Assembly: GCA_025350365.1 (NCBI GenBank)
Contig: JANXXY010000228.1
Coordinates: 1 to 5,803, forward strand
From: Bacteroidales bacterium
GTDB lineage: Bacteria; Bacteroidota; Bacteroidia; Bacteroidales; JAAUTT01
DNA: 5,803 nucleotides
Direction of reading: 5' to 3'
The notes beneath the pieces are model-generated. The model did not search any database. It worked only from the letters and a program-made list of their open reading frames with translations, and was not told where the DNA came from. The translations under genes and the position numbers were made by a program. This document shows, one piece after another, positions 1 to 5,803 of the stretch (its first letter is position 1; the number at the start of each line of letters is the position of its first letter).

Positions 1-1
1 T

Positions 2-538
2 TGGCCCGTACTCTTCGATGAATCGGGTCTGCAACCTTTTGAAATATTGATAGTAACTAATCTGGAGCTTAAAATCAAAATTTCGTCAATTGCCTTTGAC
101 CAAAGTCAAATTATAGATTGTTCCCATTTATTGATTTTTGCAGCTTGGGATAATTATACCGTTGAAAGGATTAACGAAGTTTTTACGCGAACTGTAAAGG
201 AAAGAGGGTTACCTGAAAACAGAATGGATGAATATAAAAACAGGTTAATAGCATCATACACTACAAGACCTCCGCAACAAAATTTCGAACATGCCGCTCG
301 CCAGGCCTACATAAGTTTTGGGCTAGCTATTGCAACAGCAGCCATACTGAGAGTAGATGCAACACCAATGGAAGGTTTTGATAATGCCGCATTAGATGAA
401 TTGCTAAATCTTAAGGAAAAAGGATTAAGAAGTGTCACTTTATTACCACTTGGTTACCGTGACGAAAGCAACGATTGGTTGGTGAACCTAAAAAAGGTAC
501 GCACACCAAAAGAACAATTTATTCATGAAATAATCTAA
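2..538 (+). CDS. nitroreductase-family NAD(P)H-dependent flavin oxidoreductase, 5' end outside the window
   Basis: Seen: an open frame from the left edge to a TAA at 536-538, giving 178 visible residues. Recognised as the NfsB-like nitroreductase family from the run GLQPFEILIVTN (residues 9-20 of the visible part), then QSQIIDCSHLLIFAAWD, the PMEGFD motif in the C-terminal third, LPLGYRDES, and a closing KKVRTPKEQF. Members are cytoplasmic FMN enzymes of roughly 200-220 residues that reduce nitroaromatics, quinones or flavins with NAD(P)H; the physiological substrate here cannot be told. About 30-40 N-terminal residues, including the FMN-binding arginine region, are missing. A TTG at 47 is only an internal codon, because homology continues upstream of it. 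The first eight visible residues (WPVLFDES) do not look like the family, while another frame does, so a frameshift is possible. It lies 340 bases before the sigma gene and is probably not part of the glycan locus. Confidence 0.85.
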   Translation, partial: WPVLFDESGLQPFEILIVTNLELKIKISSIAFDQSQIIDCSHLLIFAAWDNYTVERINEVFTRTVKERGLPENRMDEYKNRLIASYTTRPPQQNFEHAARQAYISFGLAIATAAILRVDATPMEGFDNAALDELLNLKEKGLRSVTLLPLGYRDESNDWLVNLKKVRTPKEQFIHEII

Positions 539-636
539 TCTTTTAATTCAGTGTCGTTTAATTAAAAGCTGCAAGCATAAAAGGATTAGCATTGGGCATC
601 GCTTAATGTAGACAGGTATTGTCGGTTTACCAACCT

Positions 637-665
637 CTGAAAGGGCGCTATATTGCCCCTTTCAG
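637..665 (+). terminator. hairpin, possible terminator of the nitroreductase gene
   Basis: CTGAAAGGG at 637-645 pairs perfectly with CCCTTTCAG at 657-665, a 9-bp stem around an 11-base loop; one more C-G pair (646 with 655) is possible if C656 bulges. It lies about 100 bases after the nitroreductase stop and before the sigma promoter, a sensible place for transcription to end. Neither strand has a T-run after the stem, so it is not a canonical intrinsic terminator. It could instead be an mRNA 3'-end stabiliser or a dispersed palindrome. Confidence 0.4.
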
Positions 666-821
666 ATGCTACTGGGACTAATGGAAATCGTGAATTATTC
701 AATTTAAAAAGTTACAAGGAAAGTACCCACAATTTAAAATTTGAGTATTGCAACTCTTAACAAGAAATAAAGTTATGCTACAAAAACTGATTTGTGTAGC
801 TTTAATTTGATATTGGTTTAA

Positions 822-853
822 TTTTTTATCCAGTTAAAAATTAAATATATTTG
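822..853 (+). promoter_or_regulatory. candidate Bacteroidetes-type promoter for the sigma/anti-sigma pair
   Basis: TATATTTG at 846-853 is a perfect match to the Bacteroidetes -7 consensus TAnnTTTG. Twenty bases upstream, TTTT at 822-825 matches the -33 TTTG box in three of four positions. Transcription would begin near 858-860, leaving a leader of about 20 bases before the ATG at 879. The consensus points to the primary sigma factor rather than autoregulation by the encoded ECF factor. The region is very A/T rich, so a chance match is possible. Confidence 0.5.
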
Positions 854-878
854 TTATAGGAAAATTGAAAATATATTT

Positions 879-1442
879 ATGGTTATCCATAATACCGCTA
901 TTGTAGAAGGAATAAAGCTCGGAAACGAGAAATGTCTTCAGATTCTTTACGATCAATGTAAGGGTATGTTATTGGCTTTTGCAAGACATACTGTTCGCAA
1001 TCCTCTGCTGGCTGAAGATTTTGTGCAAGATGCTTTTTGCACACTCTGGGAAAAAAGGGTTTTGCTCGATACTGAACAACCTGTTCAGGCTTACCTTTAC
1101 AAAATCGTATACAGACGCTGTATTGATTATTTGAGAAAGCAGATGGCACATGAAAACTTCAGAGAATATTCTGAAATTAAAATAAAAGAGTTGGAACTAA
1201 TGCAAGTATCCCTTGAAGGACTTGTCATTTCTGAAATGTCAGCTGATGAAGCCCAAAAAATTATTCAACAAACTCTTCAAGATTTACCAGATCAAACCAG
1301 AGAAATCTTTCGTCTTAGCCGGGAACAATTCTTAAAAAATACAGAAATAGCCGAAAAATTGGGGGTCTCGGTTAAAACCACTGAATACCATATGTCCAAA
1401 GCTTTACATCAACTCCGGAATTCCCTTAAAGATTTTTTGTAA
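879..1442 (+). CDS. ECF-family RNA polymerase sigma factor, Bacteroides expansion type
   Basis: A 187-residue protein, the usual length for the family. Region 2 covers about residues 20-88: the YDQCKGMLLAFARHTV segment, the conserved AEDFVQDAFCTLWEKR core (45-60) that contacts RNA polymerase and the -10 element, and YLYKIVYRRCIDYLRKQ (72-88). After a charged linker, region 4 spans about 128-182, with LPDQTREIFRLSREQ followed by the helix-turn-helix NTEIAEKLGVSVKTTEYHMSKAL that reads the -35 element. Known for the family: it is held inactive by a cognate FecR-type anti-sigma factor and directs transcription of the adjacent susC/susD operon. The anti-sigma gene follows after 55 bases on the same strand, so the two are probably co-transcribed. 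The ATG at 879 is chosen because region 2 begins at the usual distance from it; no strong ribosome binding site is visible, as is normal in this phylum. The glycan it responds to cannot be inferred. Confidence 0.95.
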   Translation: MVIHNTAIVEGIKLGNEKCLQILYDQCKGMLLAFARHTVRNPLLAEDFVQDAFCTLWEKRVLLDTEQPVQAYLYKIVYRRCIDYLRKQMAHENFREYSEIKIKELELMQVSLEGLVISEMSADEAQKIIQQTLQDLPDQTREIFRLSREQFLKNTEIAEKLGVSVKTTEYHMSKALHQLRNSLKDFL

Positions 1443-1497
1443 AAAAATACAAATCCATTTAGGGTAAGCGCCCTTCATTACGATATACAAATAACAT

Positions 1498-2607
1498 ATG
1501 AAAGAAAATACAGACATTTCAGAAATTGATCTGCTCATTAGTAAACACTTGAGTGGAAATGCAACAAACGGGGAGATAGAAGAATTTTTGCATTGGCTAA
1601 AGGTATCACCCCAAAACAGAAAATATTATGCACAAAGTCAGATGTTATGGTTCACTAGTGAAAATTACTCTCAGGAAAAAAATCAATACCAATGGGAACT
1701 ATTACAGTCAAAAATACAAGAACGAGAAGGTATTGATTTTAAAAAAAACAATGTTATAACAGATTCACGTCATATAATAAACAGATTTATCAGAATTGCA
1801 GCTGTAATAATAATGTTAATAGGTGTTTCCGGTTTTTTCTTTTTTATGAACAGGTCAAAAAATAATTCCAATATTGCAAAAAACATACTTGAAGTGCCAT
1901 ATGGGTCTATGTCCATTCTTACTTTGCCTGATGGAACCAAACTTTGGGTTAATTCCGGAAGTAAATTAACTTATAACAGTGATTACGGTAAAAAAAATCG
2001 CGATATTTATCTTACTGGCGAAGCTTATTTCGATGTGGCAAAAAACCGCAAGCTTCCATTTGTGGTTTATGCTTTAAATGTAAAAATTAAGGCTTTAGGT
2101 ACAAGTTTTAATGTAAAGGCTTATCCCGATGAAAAAAAGGTCGAAACAACTTTAATTCACGGATTAGTCGAAATAGAAAAATCGGGGTCAAAATCTATTA
2201 TTTTATTAAATCCTAGCCAAAAGATAATCATTTCGGAAGTAGAAAAAACGGCTCCTATAATGCAAAATGACCAAAAGGTGCAGTTACGAAAAGAAATGAA
2301 TATTTCTTCAGAAGCGACAGATACAGCGTTTATTTTAAATAAAGAAGTAGACACTGAAAAAGAAATATCATGGAAAAAAGGGAAATTGATTTTTGACCGG
2401 GAGCCCTTATCATCTCTCACAGTAAAATTAGAACGTCGGTATGATGTTGATTTTTATTTTGAAACTGAAAAACTCAAGGAATACAGATACACAGGAACTT
2501 TTAAAGATCTATCATTAGAGCAGATTATGGAGGCAATGAAGTTTTCCTCTCCCATTGATTTTGTTATTAAAGATAAAAAAGTTTTTTTAAGGGAAAAAAG
2601 TAAATAA
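1498..2607 (+). CDS. FecR-family anti-sigma factor, inner-membrane signal transducer
   Basis: A 369-residue single-pass protein. The N-terminal 1-95 is cytoplasmic and includes the sigma-binding segment with DLLISKHLSGNATNGEIEEF (11-30) and HWLKVSPQNRKYY. One hydrophobic membrane helix spans about 98-117 (RIAAVIIMLIGVSGFFFFM). The periplasmic FecR domain covers about 131-230, with LPDGTKLWVNSGSKLTY (143-159), LTGEAYFDVAKN and IKALGTSFNVKAY. A C-terminal domain at about 292-366 (KGKLIFDREPLSSLTVKLER and YTGTFKDLSLEQIMEAM) is the DUF4974 type expected to meet the STN domain of the SusC receptor. By family knowledge it sequesters the upstream sigma factor until substrate is sensed. G201-T202 lies in the motif where some Pseudomonas FecR-like proteins self-cleave; whether that happens here is unknown. 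Three stop codons follow in tandem (TAA, TGA, TAA at 2605-2613), giving a very tight stop. Confidence 0.93.
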   Translation: MKENTDISEIDLLISKHLSGNATNGEIEEFLHWLKVSPQNRKYYAQSQMLWFTSENYSQEKNQYQWELLQSKIQEREGIDFKKNNVITDSRHIINRFIRIAAVIIMLIGVSGFFFFMNRSKNNSNIAKNILEVPYGSMSILTLPDGTKLWVNSGSKLTYNSDYGKKNRDIYLTGEAYFDVAKNRKLPFVVYALNVKIKALGTSFNVKAYPDEKKVETTLIHGLVEIEKSGSKSIILLNPSQKIIISEVEKTAPIMQNDQKVQLRKEMNISSEATDTAFILNKEVDTEKEISWKKGKLIFDREPLSSLTVKLERRYDVDFYFETEKLKEYRYTGTFKDLSLEQIMEAMKFSSPIDFVIKDKKVFLREKSK

Positions 2608-2663
2608 TGATAACAACAGTACTGGATTTCTAACTAAAAATTTATGAAAGTGAGTTAATACTG

Positions 2664-2700
2664 CAAAAACAAAGCGGGAAACACTATCCGTATCTCCCGC
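2664..2700 (-). terminator. intrinsic terminator on the minus strand
   Basis: Read on the minus strand, GCGGGAGATAC (2700 down to 2690) pairs with GTGTTTCCCGC (2684 down to 2674), giving 11 continuous pairs including two G-U, around a 5-base loop GGATA. The tail TTTGTTTTTG follows directly (2673 to 2664), with eight T in ten bases. On the plus strand the same arms have two A-C mismatches and no T-run follows, so the signal is clearly directional. No protein-coding gene on the minus strand needs this terminator, which points to a small RNA. Confidence 0.82.
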
Positions 2701-2777
2701 AGGTTACATTAATAATTAAATCGAAGAATGGATAACGTTGGCACGATGGTCATTCCTCGAAATGTTTAATTTTTAAC
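2665..2777 (-). ncRNA. predicted cis-antisense small RNA opposite the susC leader (DonS-like)
   Basis: Seen: on the minus strand a promoter motif (2783-2814), a stem-loop (2721-2760) and an intrinsic terminator (2664-2700) follow each other in the right order and spacing for a transcript of about 110 nt, starting near 2777 and ending near 2665. Pairing favours this strand: three positions that would be A-C mismatches in plus-strand RNA become G-U pairs. It lies entirely in the susC leader, with its start about 12 bases upstream of the susC ATG, and does not reach the anti-sigma coding region. Known: short cis-encoded antisense RNAs of this size and position repress susC homologues in sigma/anti-sigma glycan loci of Bacteroides fragilis (the DonS class). 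Inferred: it would base-pair with the susC mRNA leader and lower expression of the transporter operon. The exact 5' and 3' ends are estimates. Confidence 0.72.
2714..2771. repeat. long inverted repeat with a 20-base loop in the susC leader
   Basis: TCGAAGAATG (2721-2730) opposes CATTCCTCGA (2751-2760): nine of ten pairs on the plus strand, all ten on the minus strand because the A-C mismatch (2725 with 2756) becomes U-G. An outer A/T stem, AATTAAA (2714-2720) with TTTAATT (2765-2771), continues after a 4-base asymmetric bulge. The 20-base loop contains the self-complementary AACGTT (2734-2739). The element ends 18 bases before the susC ATG, so it can fold both in the antisense RNA and in the sense leader. 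Confidence 0.7.
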
Positions 2778-2782
2778 CAATA

Positions 2783-2814
2783 CAAAATTATGAAAAAAAA
2801 TTCGAAAGTACAAT
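2783..2814 (-). promoter_or_regulatory. candidate antisense promoter overlapping the susC start codon
   Basis: On the minus strand, TAATTTTG (2790 down to 2783) is a perfect match to the Bacteroidetes -7 element TAnnTTTG. Twenty bases upstream, ATTG (2814 down to 2811) matches the -33 TTTG box at three of four positions. The predicted start is near 2777. The first base pair of the -7 box is the A of the susC ATG, so start-codon context and antisense promoter share sequence. A/T-rich start contexts are common in this phylum and could give such a match by chance; the terminator downstream is what makes it credible. Confidence 0.58.
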
Positions 2815-5803
2815 CACAACACCATCTATTCAACAAAATTTGGCTGATTATGAGATTATCTGTACTAATATGTTTGGTAGCAGCATTACAGATTTCGGCA
2901 AATACCCGTTCGCAAACCACGCGAATAAGCCTGAATGTTAGTAATATAGATATTCGTGAAGCATTCCGGGAAATAGAGCGTAGTTCTGGCTTATCTTTTC
3001 TTTATTTCGATGAAGCAATGGAAGTTAAAAAAAATATAACCATTACTACTAATAATCGTCCGATAGATGAAGTTTTGGAAGAACTTTTAAAAGATACCAA
3101 ACTCACATATAAATTATTGGGCAATAAATTTATTGTTATTTCCCCAATAGAAATCATTCAGCAACAAAAAATCACCGGCATCATTACCGATGCAACCACT
3201 AGTGAACCCATTATTGGGGCTAACGTTATTATTGAGGGGACAACCGTTGGTGTAGTAACTGATGTTTCCGGAAAATTTATTTTGGAAAATCTTAAACCTG
3301 ATGCAGTATTGGTTGTGTCCTATATTGGATACAACTCAGAACGAATTTCCGCAAACGAGCCGATGCCATTGATAATTAAACTGATCCCAGATATTACAAA
3401 GTTAGGTGAAGTTGTTGTAGTTGGGTATGGTACGCAGAAAAAAGTAAATTTAACCGGTGCCATTTCCAACGTCTCCTCTGATGTACTTAAAGACAGGCCT
3501 TTAACCAGTTTAGGACAAGGTTTGGAAGGAGCAATTGCCAATCTGAATATAGCTCCAATAGATGGCCAACCCGGTAGAGCAGCTACGTTCAATATTCGGG
3601 GATATACAGGTATCGGAACTTCGGAATCGCCATTAATTTTAGTTGACGGCGTTATAATGGATGCTAATCTTATCAATCCATCCGATGTGGCAAGTGTTAC
3701 TGTACTTAAGGATGCGGCATCTTCAGCCATTTACGGAGCCCGTGCTGCTTACGGGGTAATACTCATTACAACAAAAACCGGCAAAAAAAATCAGCCTTTT
3801 AAAGTGAATTTTACCAGTAATCTTTCGTTTGGACAACCAACCAGGTATCCGAAAATAGCGAATTCATGGGAAACATTGTTATATGAACAGTCTGCTTTTG
3901 GTGCAGCTCAAGTACCTCAGGATTATAGGGATAAATTGTATGCGCATTATATTGACCCCTCACAACCATTTGCCTATGTACAAGGAAATAGTTGGAAATA
4001 CTTTTCAAATACTGACTGGTATAAAGAGGCGATGTTAAATCATGCAACCTCAAACAAGCAGGATATTAATTTTACGGGTGGTACGGATAAAATTACCTAT
4101 TTTGTTTCAGGAGGATTACAGGATCAGGGAGGTTTATTCAGATATGGCAATGATAATTACAAAAAATATAATTTCAGGTCTGATATTAAAATAGATTTAA
4201 AACCATGGATATCATTTAATTTTAAAAGCATTTATACAAGTACTGACTATAACGCTCCCTCTGACAGCTATGGCATAGGTAGTTATTGGCATGGTATAGT
4301 TAAAATGCCAGCAAGTTATCCTGTAAAAAATCCAGATGGTGAATGGGATACCGATCTGTCAAATCCTATCCAATTTTTATCGGATGGAGGAAGGTATATC
4401 AAGCAAAGTTCAGATTCATGGGTAGTTTTTGGAACAGAAATCCGACCATTCGCCGGATTTAAAATTAAAGGTGATTTTTCAGTAAATTATAGCGCTGAAA
4501 ATGTTAGAGATCATAAAAAAGATCTGTATACCAAACTGCCCACCGGAATAATTATGCCAACAGTGTATACCACAAGCCCATTTGCATTACAGCAAAATTC
4601 AACCGGAAAGTACAACGCATTGAATGTTTGGAGTGAATATGAAACAACACTTGCTGAAAAACATTATCTGAAATTTTTATTAGGGTTTAATCAAGAGCAA
4701 AATGGTTCACGCTGGTTTAATGCAAAAAGATACGATCCTGTAAACAGTAATATTGGCGAAATAGATCTTGCTTCCGGACTTATGGAAGCAAATAGCGGAG
4801 CGGGAGACTGGTCCGTTCGAGGTGCCTTTTTTCGTATGAATTATATATTTAACGAAAAATATCTCTTGGAAATTAATAGTAGATATGACGGCAGTTCAAA
4901 ATTCCCTAAAAACGATCGTTTTGGCATATTCCCTTCTCTTTCATTAGGCTGGAGAATCTCAAAAGAATCTTTTATGCAGTGGATGCAGCCCATGGTAAAT
5001 GAATTAAAACTAAGGGCATCATATGGGTCACTTGGCAATCAGAATGTATCAGGAAATTATCCTTATATCGCTAATTTGAATTTTTCCGAGAACGATCCCG
5101 GAGGTCATAATTTTAGGTTATCTCACTTTCTGGACGGTACAAGACCGATGGGTGTTGATCCTTCCGGATTGGTTAGTCCGAGTCTTACCTGGGTAAAAAT
5201 AAATGCATTAAATTACGGGCTTGATTTAAGTATGTTTAAAAACCGTCTGGCTCTTTCCTTTGATATGTATAAAAGGGAATCGAAGGGTATACTTGGCACT
5301 ATGGCTGCGCCCGCAATATTGGGTACTGACCCTCCTCTTCAAAATTTATACAACATGGAAACAAGAGGTTGGGAACTAACATTTTCGTGGAGAGATCAAA
5401 TCATGAAAAATCTTAGTTATAATGTAGGGTTCAATTTATCCGATTATTCCGGTAAAATAACCAAGTACGATTCCAATCCTACAAATTATATATTTGACCA
5501 TTTTAAAGGGGAAAAAATAGGGGATATTTGGGGGTGGAAAGCTGATAATCTGTTCCAAACTAATGAAGAGGCCACCGCTTGGGAAAATCAATATAAACAG
5601 TCTTTAATATTTGGGACTCCGGCAGGTGGTTATATGGCCGGAGATATGAAATTTGAAGATATAAATAACAATGGAGCCATTGACAAAGGCACTGAAACAT
5701 TAGACAATCCGGGTGACCGAAAAATTATAGGAAACAATACACCCAGATATAGTTTTGGGATAACTACCGGGTTACAATGGAAAGGATTTGATTTCACTGC
5801 TTT
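2790..5803 (+). CDS. SusC-family TonB-dependent outer-membrane transporter with N-terminal STN signalling domain, 3' end outside the window
   Basis: An open frame of 1004 codons running off the right edge with no internal stop. The signal peptide has a long basic n-region and a hydrophobic core (about 23-33), with likely cleavage after A37; long n-regions are usual here, so the ATG at 2790 is preferred to the internal ATG at 2850. Domains in order: STN (about 46-119, starting RISLNVSNIDIREAFREIE); carboxypeptidase-regulatory-like barrel (about 127-199, GIITDATTSEPIIGANVII); TonB box (EVVVVGYGTQKK, 207-218); plug, with ILVDGVI and closing at AIYGARAAYGVILITTKTG (from 313); then the beta-barrel, including the Asp/Asn-rich loop DINNNGAID (957-965) found near the end of the family. 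About 80-150 residues are missing. It imports oligosaccharides with a SusD lipoprotein; the STN domain indicates that it also signals to the anti-sigma factor encoded upstream. The substrate is not readable from sequence. Confidence 0.95.
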   Translation, partial: MKKNSKVQSQHHLFNKIWLIMRLSVLICLVAALQISANTRSQTTRISLNVSNIDIREAFREIERSSGLSFLYFDEAMEVKKNITITTNNRPIDEVLEELLKDTKLTYKLLGNKFIVISPIEIIQQQKITGIITDATTSEPIIGANVIIEGTTVGVVTDVSGKFILENLKPDAVLVVSYIGYNSERISANEPMPLIIKLIPDITKLGEVVVVGYGTQKKVNLTGAISNVSSDVLKDRPLTSLGQGLEGAIANLNIAPIDGQPGRAATFNIRGYTGIGTSESPLILVDGVIMDANLINPSDVASVTVLKDAASSAIYGARAAYGVILITTKTGKKNQPFKVNFTSNLSFGQPTRYPKIANSWETLLYEQSAFGAAQVPQDYRDKLYAHYIDPSQPFAYVQGNSWKYFSNTDWYKEAMLNHATSNKQDINFTGGTDKITYFVSGGLQDQGGLFRYGNDNYKKYNFRSDIKIDLKPWISFNFKSIYTSTDYNAPSDSYGIGSYWHGIVKMPASYPVKNPDGEWDTDLSNPIQFLSDGGRYIKQSSDSWVVFGTEIRPFAGFKIKGDFSVNYSAENVRDHKKDLYTKLPTGIIMPTVYTTSPFALQQNSTGKYNALNVWSEYETTLAEKHYLKFLLGFNQEQNGSRWFNAKRYDPVNSNIGEIDLASGLMEANSGAGDWSVRGAFFRMNYIFNEKYLLEINSRYDGSSKFPKNDRFGIFPSLSLGWRISKESFMQWMQPMVNELKLRASYGSLGNQNVSGNYPYIANLNFSENDPGGHNFRLSHFLDGTRPMGVDPSGLVSPSLTWVKINALNYGLDLSMFKNRLALSFDMYKRESKGILGTMAAPAILGTDPPLQNLYNMETRGWELTFSWRDQIMKNLSYNVGFNLSDYSGKITKYDSNPTNYIFDHFKGEKIGDIWGWKADNLFQTNEEATAWENQYKQSLIFGTPAGGYMAGDMKFEDINNNGAIDKGTETLDNPGDRKIIGNNTPRYSFGITTGLQWKGFDFTA

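Larger units (their letters stand above)
539..878. other. 340-base intergenic region between the nitroreductase and sigma factor genes
   Basis: No convincing coding frame or tRNA-like structure is visible. The left half contains an A/T-only inverted repeat just after the stop codon (541-548 with 560-567) and the G/C-containing hairpin at 637-665. The right half is strongly A/T rich and ends in the candidate sigma-factor promoter. The stretch between the hairpin and the promoter (about 666-820) shows nothing I can name. Confidence 0.6.
2608..2789. other. 182-base leader region between the anti-sigma and susC genes
   Basis: No protein-coding frame is apparent. The first 50 bases (about 2614-2663) are A/T rich and must hold any sigma-dependent promoter for susC, but I cannot identify a box with confidence. 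The rest is occupied by two inverted repeats (2674-2700 and 2714-2771) whose pairing is better on the minus-strand RNA, and by a minus-strand promoter motif reaching into the susC start codon. These are listed separately as parts of a predicted antisense RNA gene. Confidence 0.7.

Noticed and set aside
47..49. TTG as the start codon of the nitroreductase gene
   Set aside because: The same frame is open to the left edge and family homology (GLQPFE) lies upstream of it, so this is an internal codon of a gene cut by the window.
541..567. Inverted repeat TTTTAATT / AATTAAAA just after the nitroreductase stop
   Set aside because: It is made of A/T pairs only in an A/T-rich region, with no T-run after it; too weak to call a terminator.
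898..1151. Two overlapping minus-strand open frames inside the sigma factor gene
   Set aside because: They lie fully inside a clearly recognised coding gene on the other strand and show no domain or conserved motif.
2157..2420. Minus-strand open frame of 87 codons inside the anti-sigma gene
   Set aside because: It is opposite confirmed FecR-domain coding sequence and has no recognisable features.
2614..2663. ECF-type promoter for susC
   Set aside because: Transcription by the encoded sigma factor should start around here, but I find no box pair that stands out from A/T-rich background and no convincing motif shared with the region upstream of the sigma gene.
2674..2700. Plus-strand terminator of the anti-sigma gene
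   Set aside because: On the plus strand the stem has two A-C mismatches and is followed by AGGTTACATTAA rather than a T-run; the signal works on the minus strand only.
2850..2852. Internal ATG as the susC start
   Set aside because: It would leave a normal-looking signal peptide, but STN-type SusC proteins usually have a long basic n-region, and the ATG at 2790 has the typical A/T-rich start context.
3320..3730. Minus-strand open frame of 136 codons inside susC
   Set aside because: It is opposite the plug domain, which is unmistakable on the plus strand; its low-complexity hydrophobic and Ser/Thr composition is typical of a reverse-complement shadow. The smaller frames at 3811-4053 and 4841-5038 are rejected for the same reason.

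Overview
The window reads as a low-GC Bacteroidota chromosome, most likely a gut or anaerobic Bacteroidales relative; no narrower placement is justified. This rests on a Bacteroides-type ECF sigma factor, a FecR-type anti-sigma factor, an STN-domain SusC receptor, Bacteroidetes-type TAnnTTTG promoter elements, and A/T-rich start-codon contexts without clear Shine-Dalgarno sequences.

Layout. Positions 2-538 hold the 3' part of a nitroreductase-family flavoprotein gene whose 5' end lies outside the window, with a possible frameshift near its visible edge. Positions 539-878 are a long non-coding gap with a hairpin at 637-665 and a candidate promoter just before the next gene. From 879 to the right edge is the regulatory and uptake head of a polysaccharide- or glycan-utilisation locus: ECF sigma factor (879-1442), anti-sigma factor (1498-2607), a 182-base leader (2608-2789), and an STN-type SusC TonB-dependent transporter (from 2790, open to the right edge with no stop codon). 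The partner SusD and any enzymes would lie downstream of the window.

How the parts work together (family knowledge). Substrate at the outer-membrane SusC receptor is sensed through its periplasmic STN domain. That domain signals to the C-terminal part of the inner-membrane anti-sigma protein, whose cytoplasmic N-terminus releases the ECF sigma factor, which then transcribes the susC/susD operon.

The most interesting element is in the leader between the anti-sigma and susC genes. On the minus strand it holds what looks like a complete small-RNA gene: a Bacteroidetes promoter overlapping the susC start codon, a 10-bp stem with a 20-nt loop, and an intrinsic terminator with an 11-bp stem, 5-nt loop and a T-rich tail. 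The stems contain three G-U pairs on the minus-strand RNA that would be A-C mismatches on the plus strand, so the structure favours minus-strand transcription. The predicted product is about 110 nt and fully antisense to the susC leader. It resembles the DonS class of repressors described for Bacteroides glycan loci. It is predicted from sequence only.
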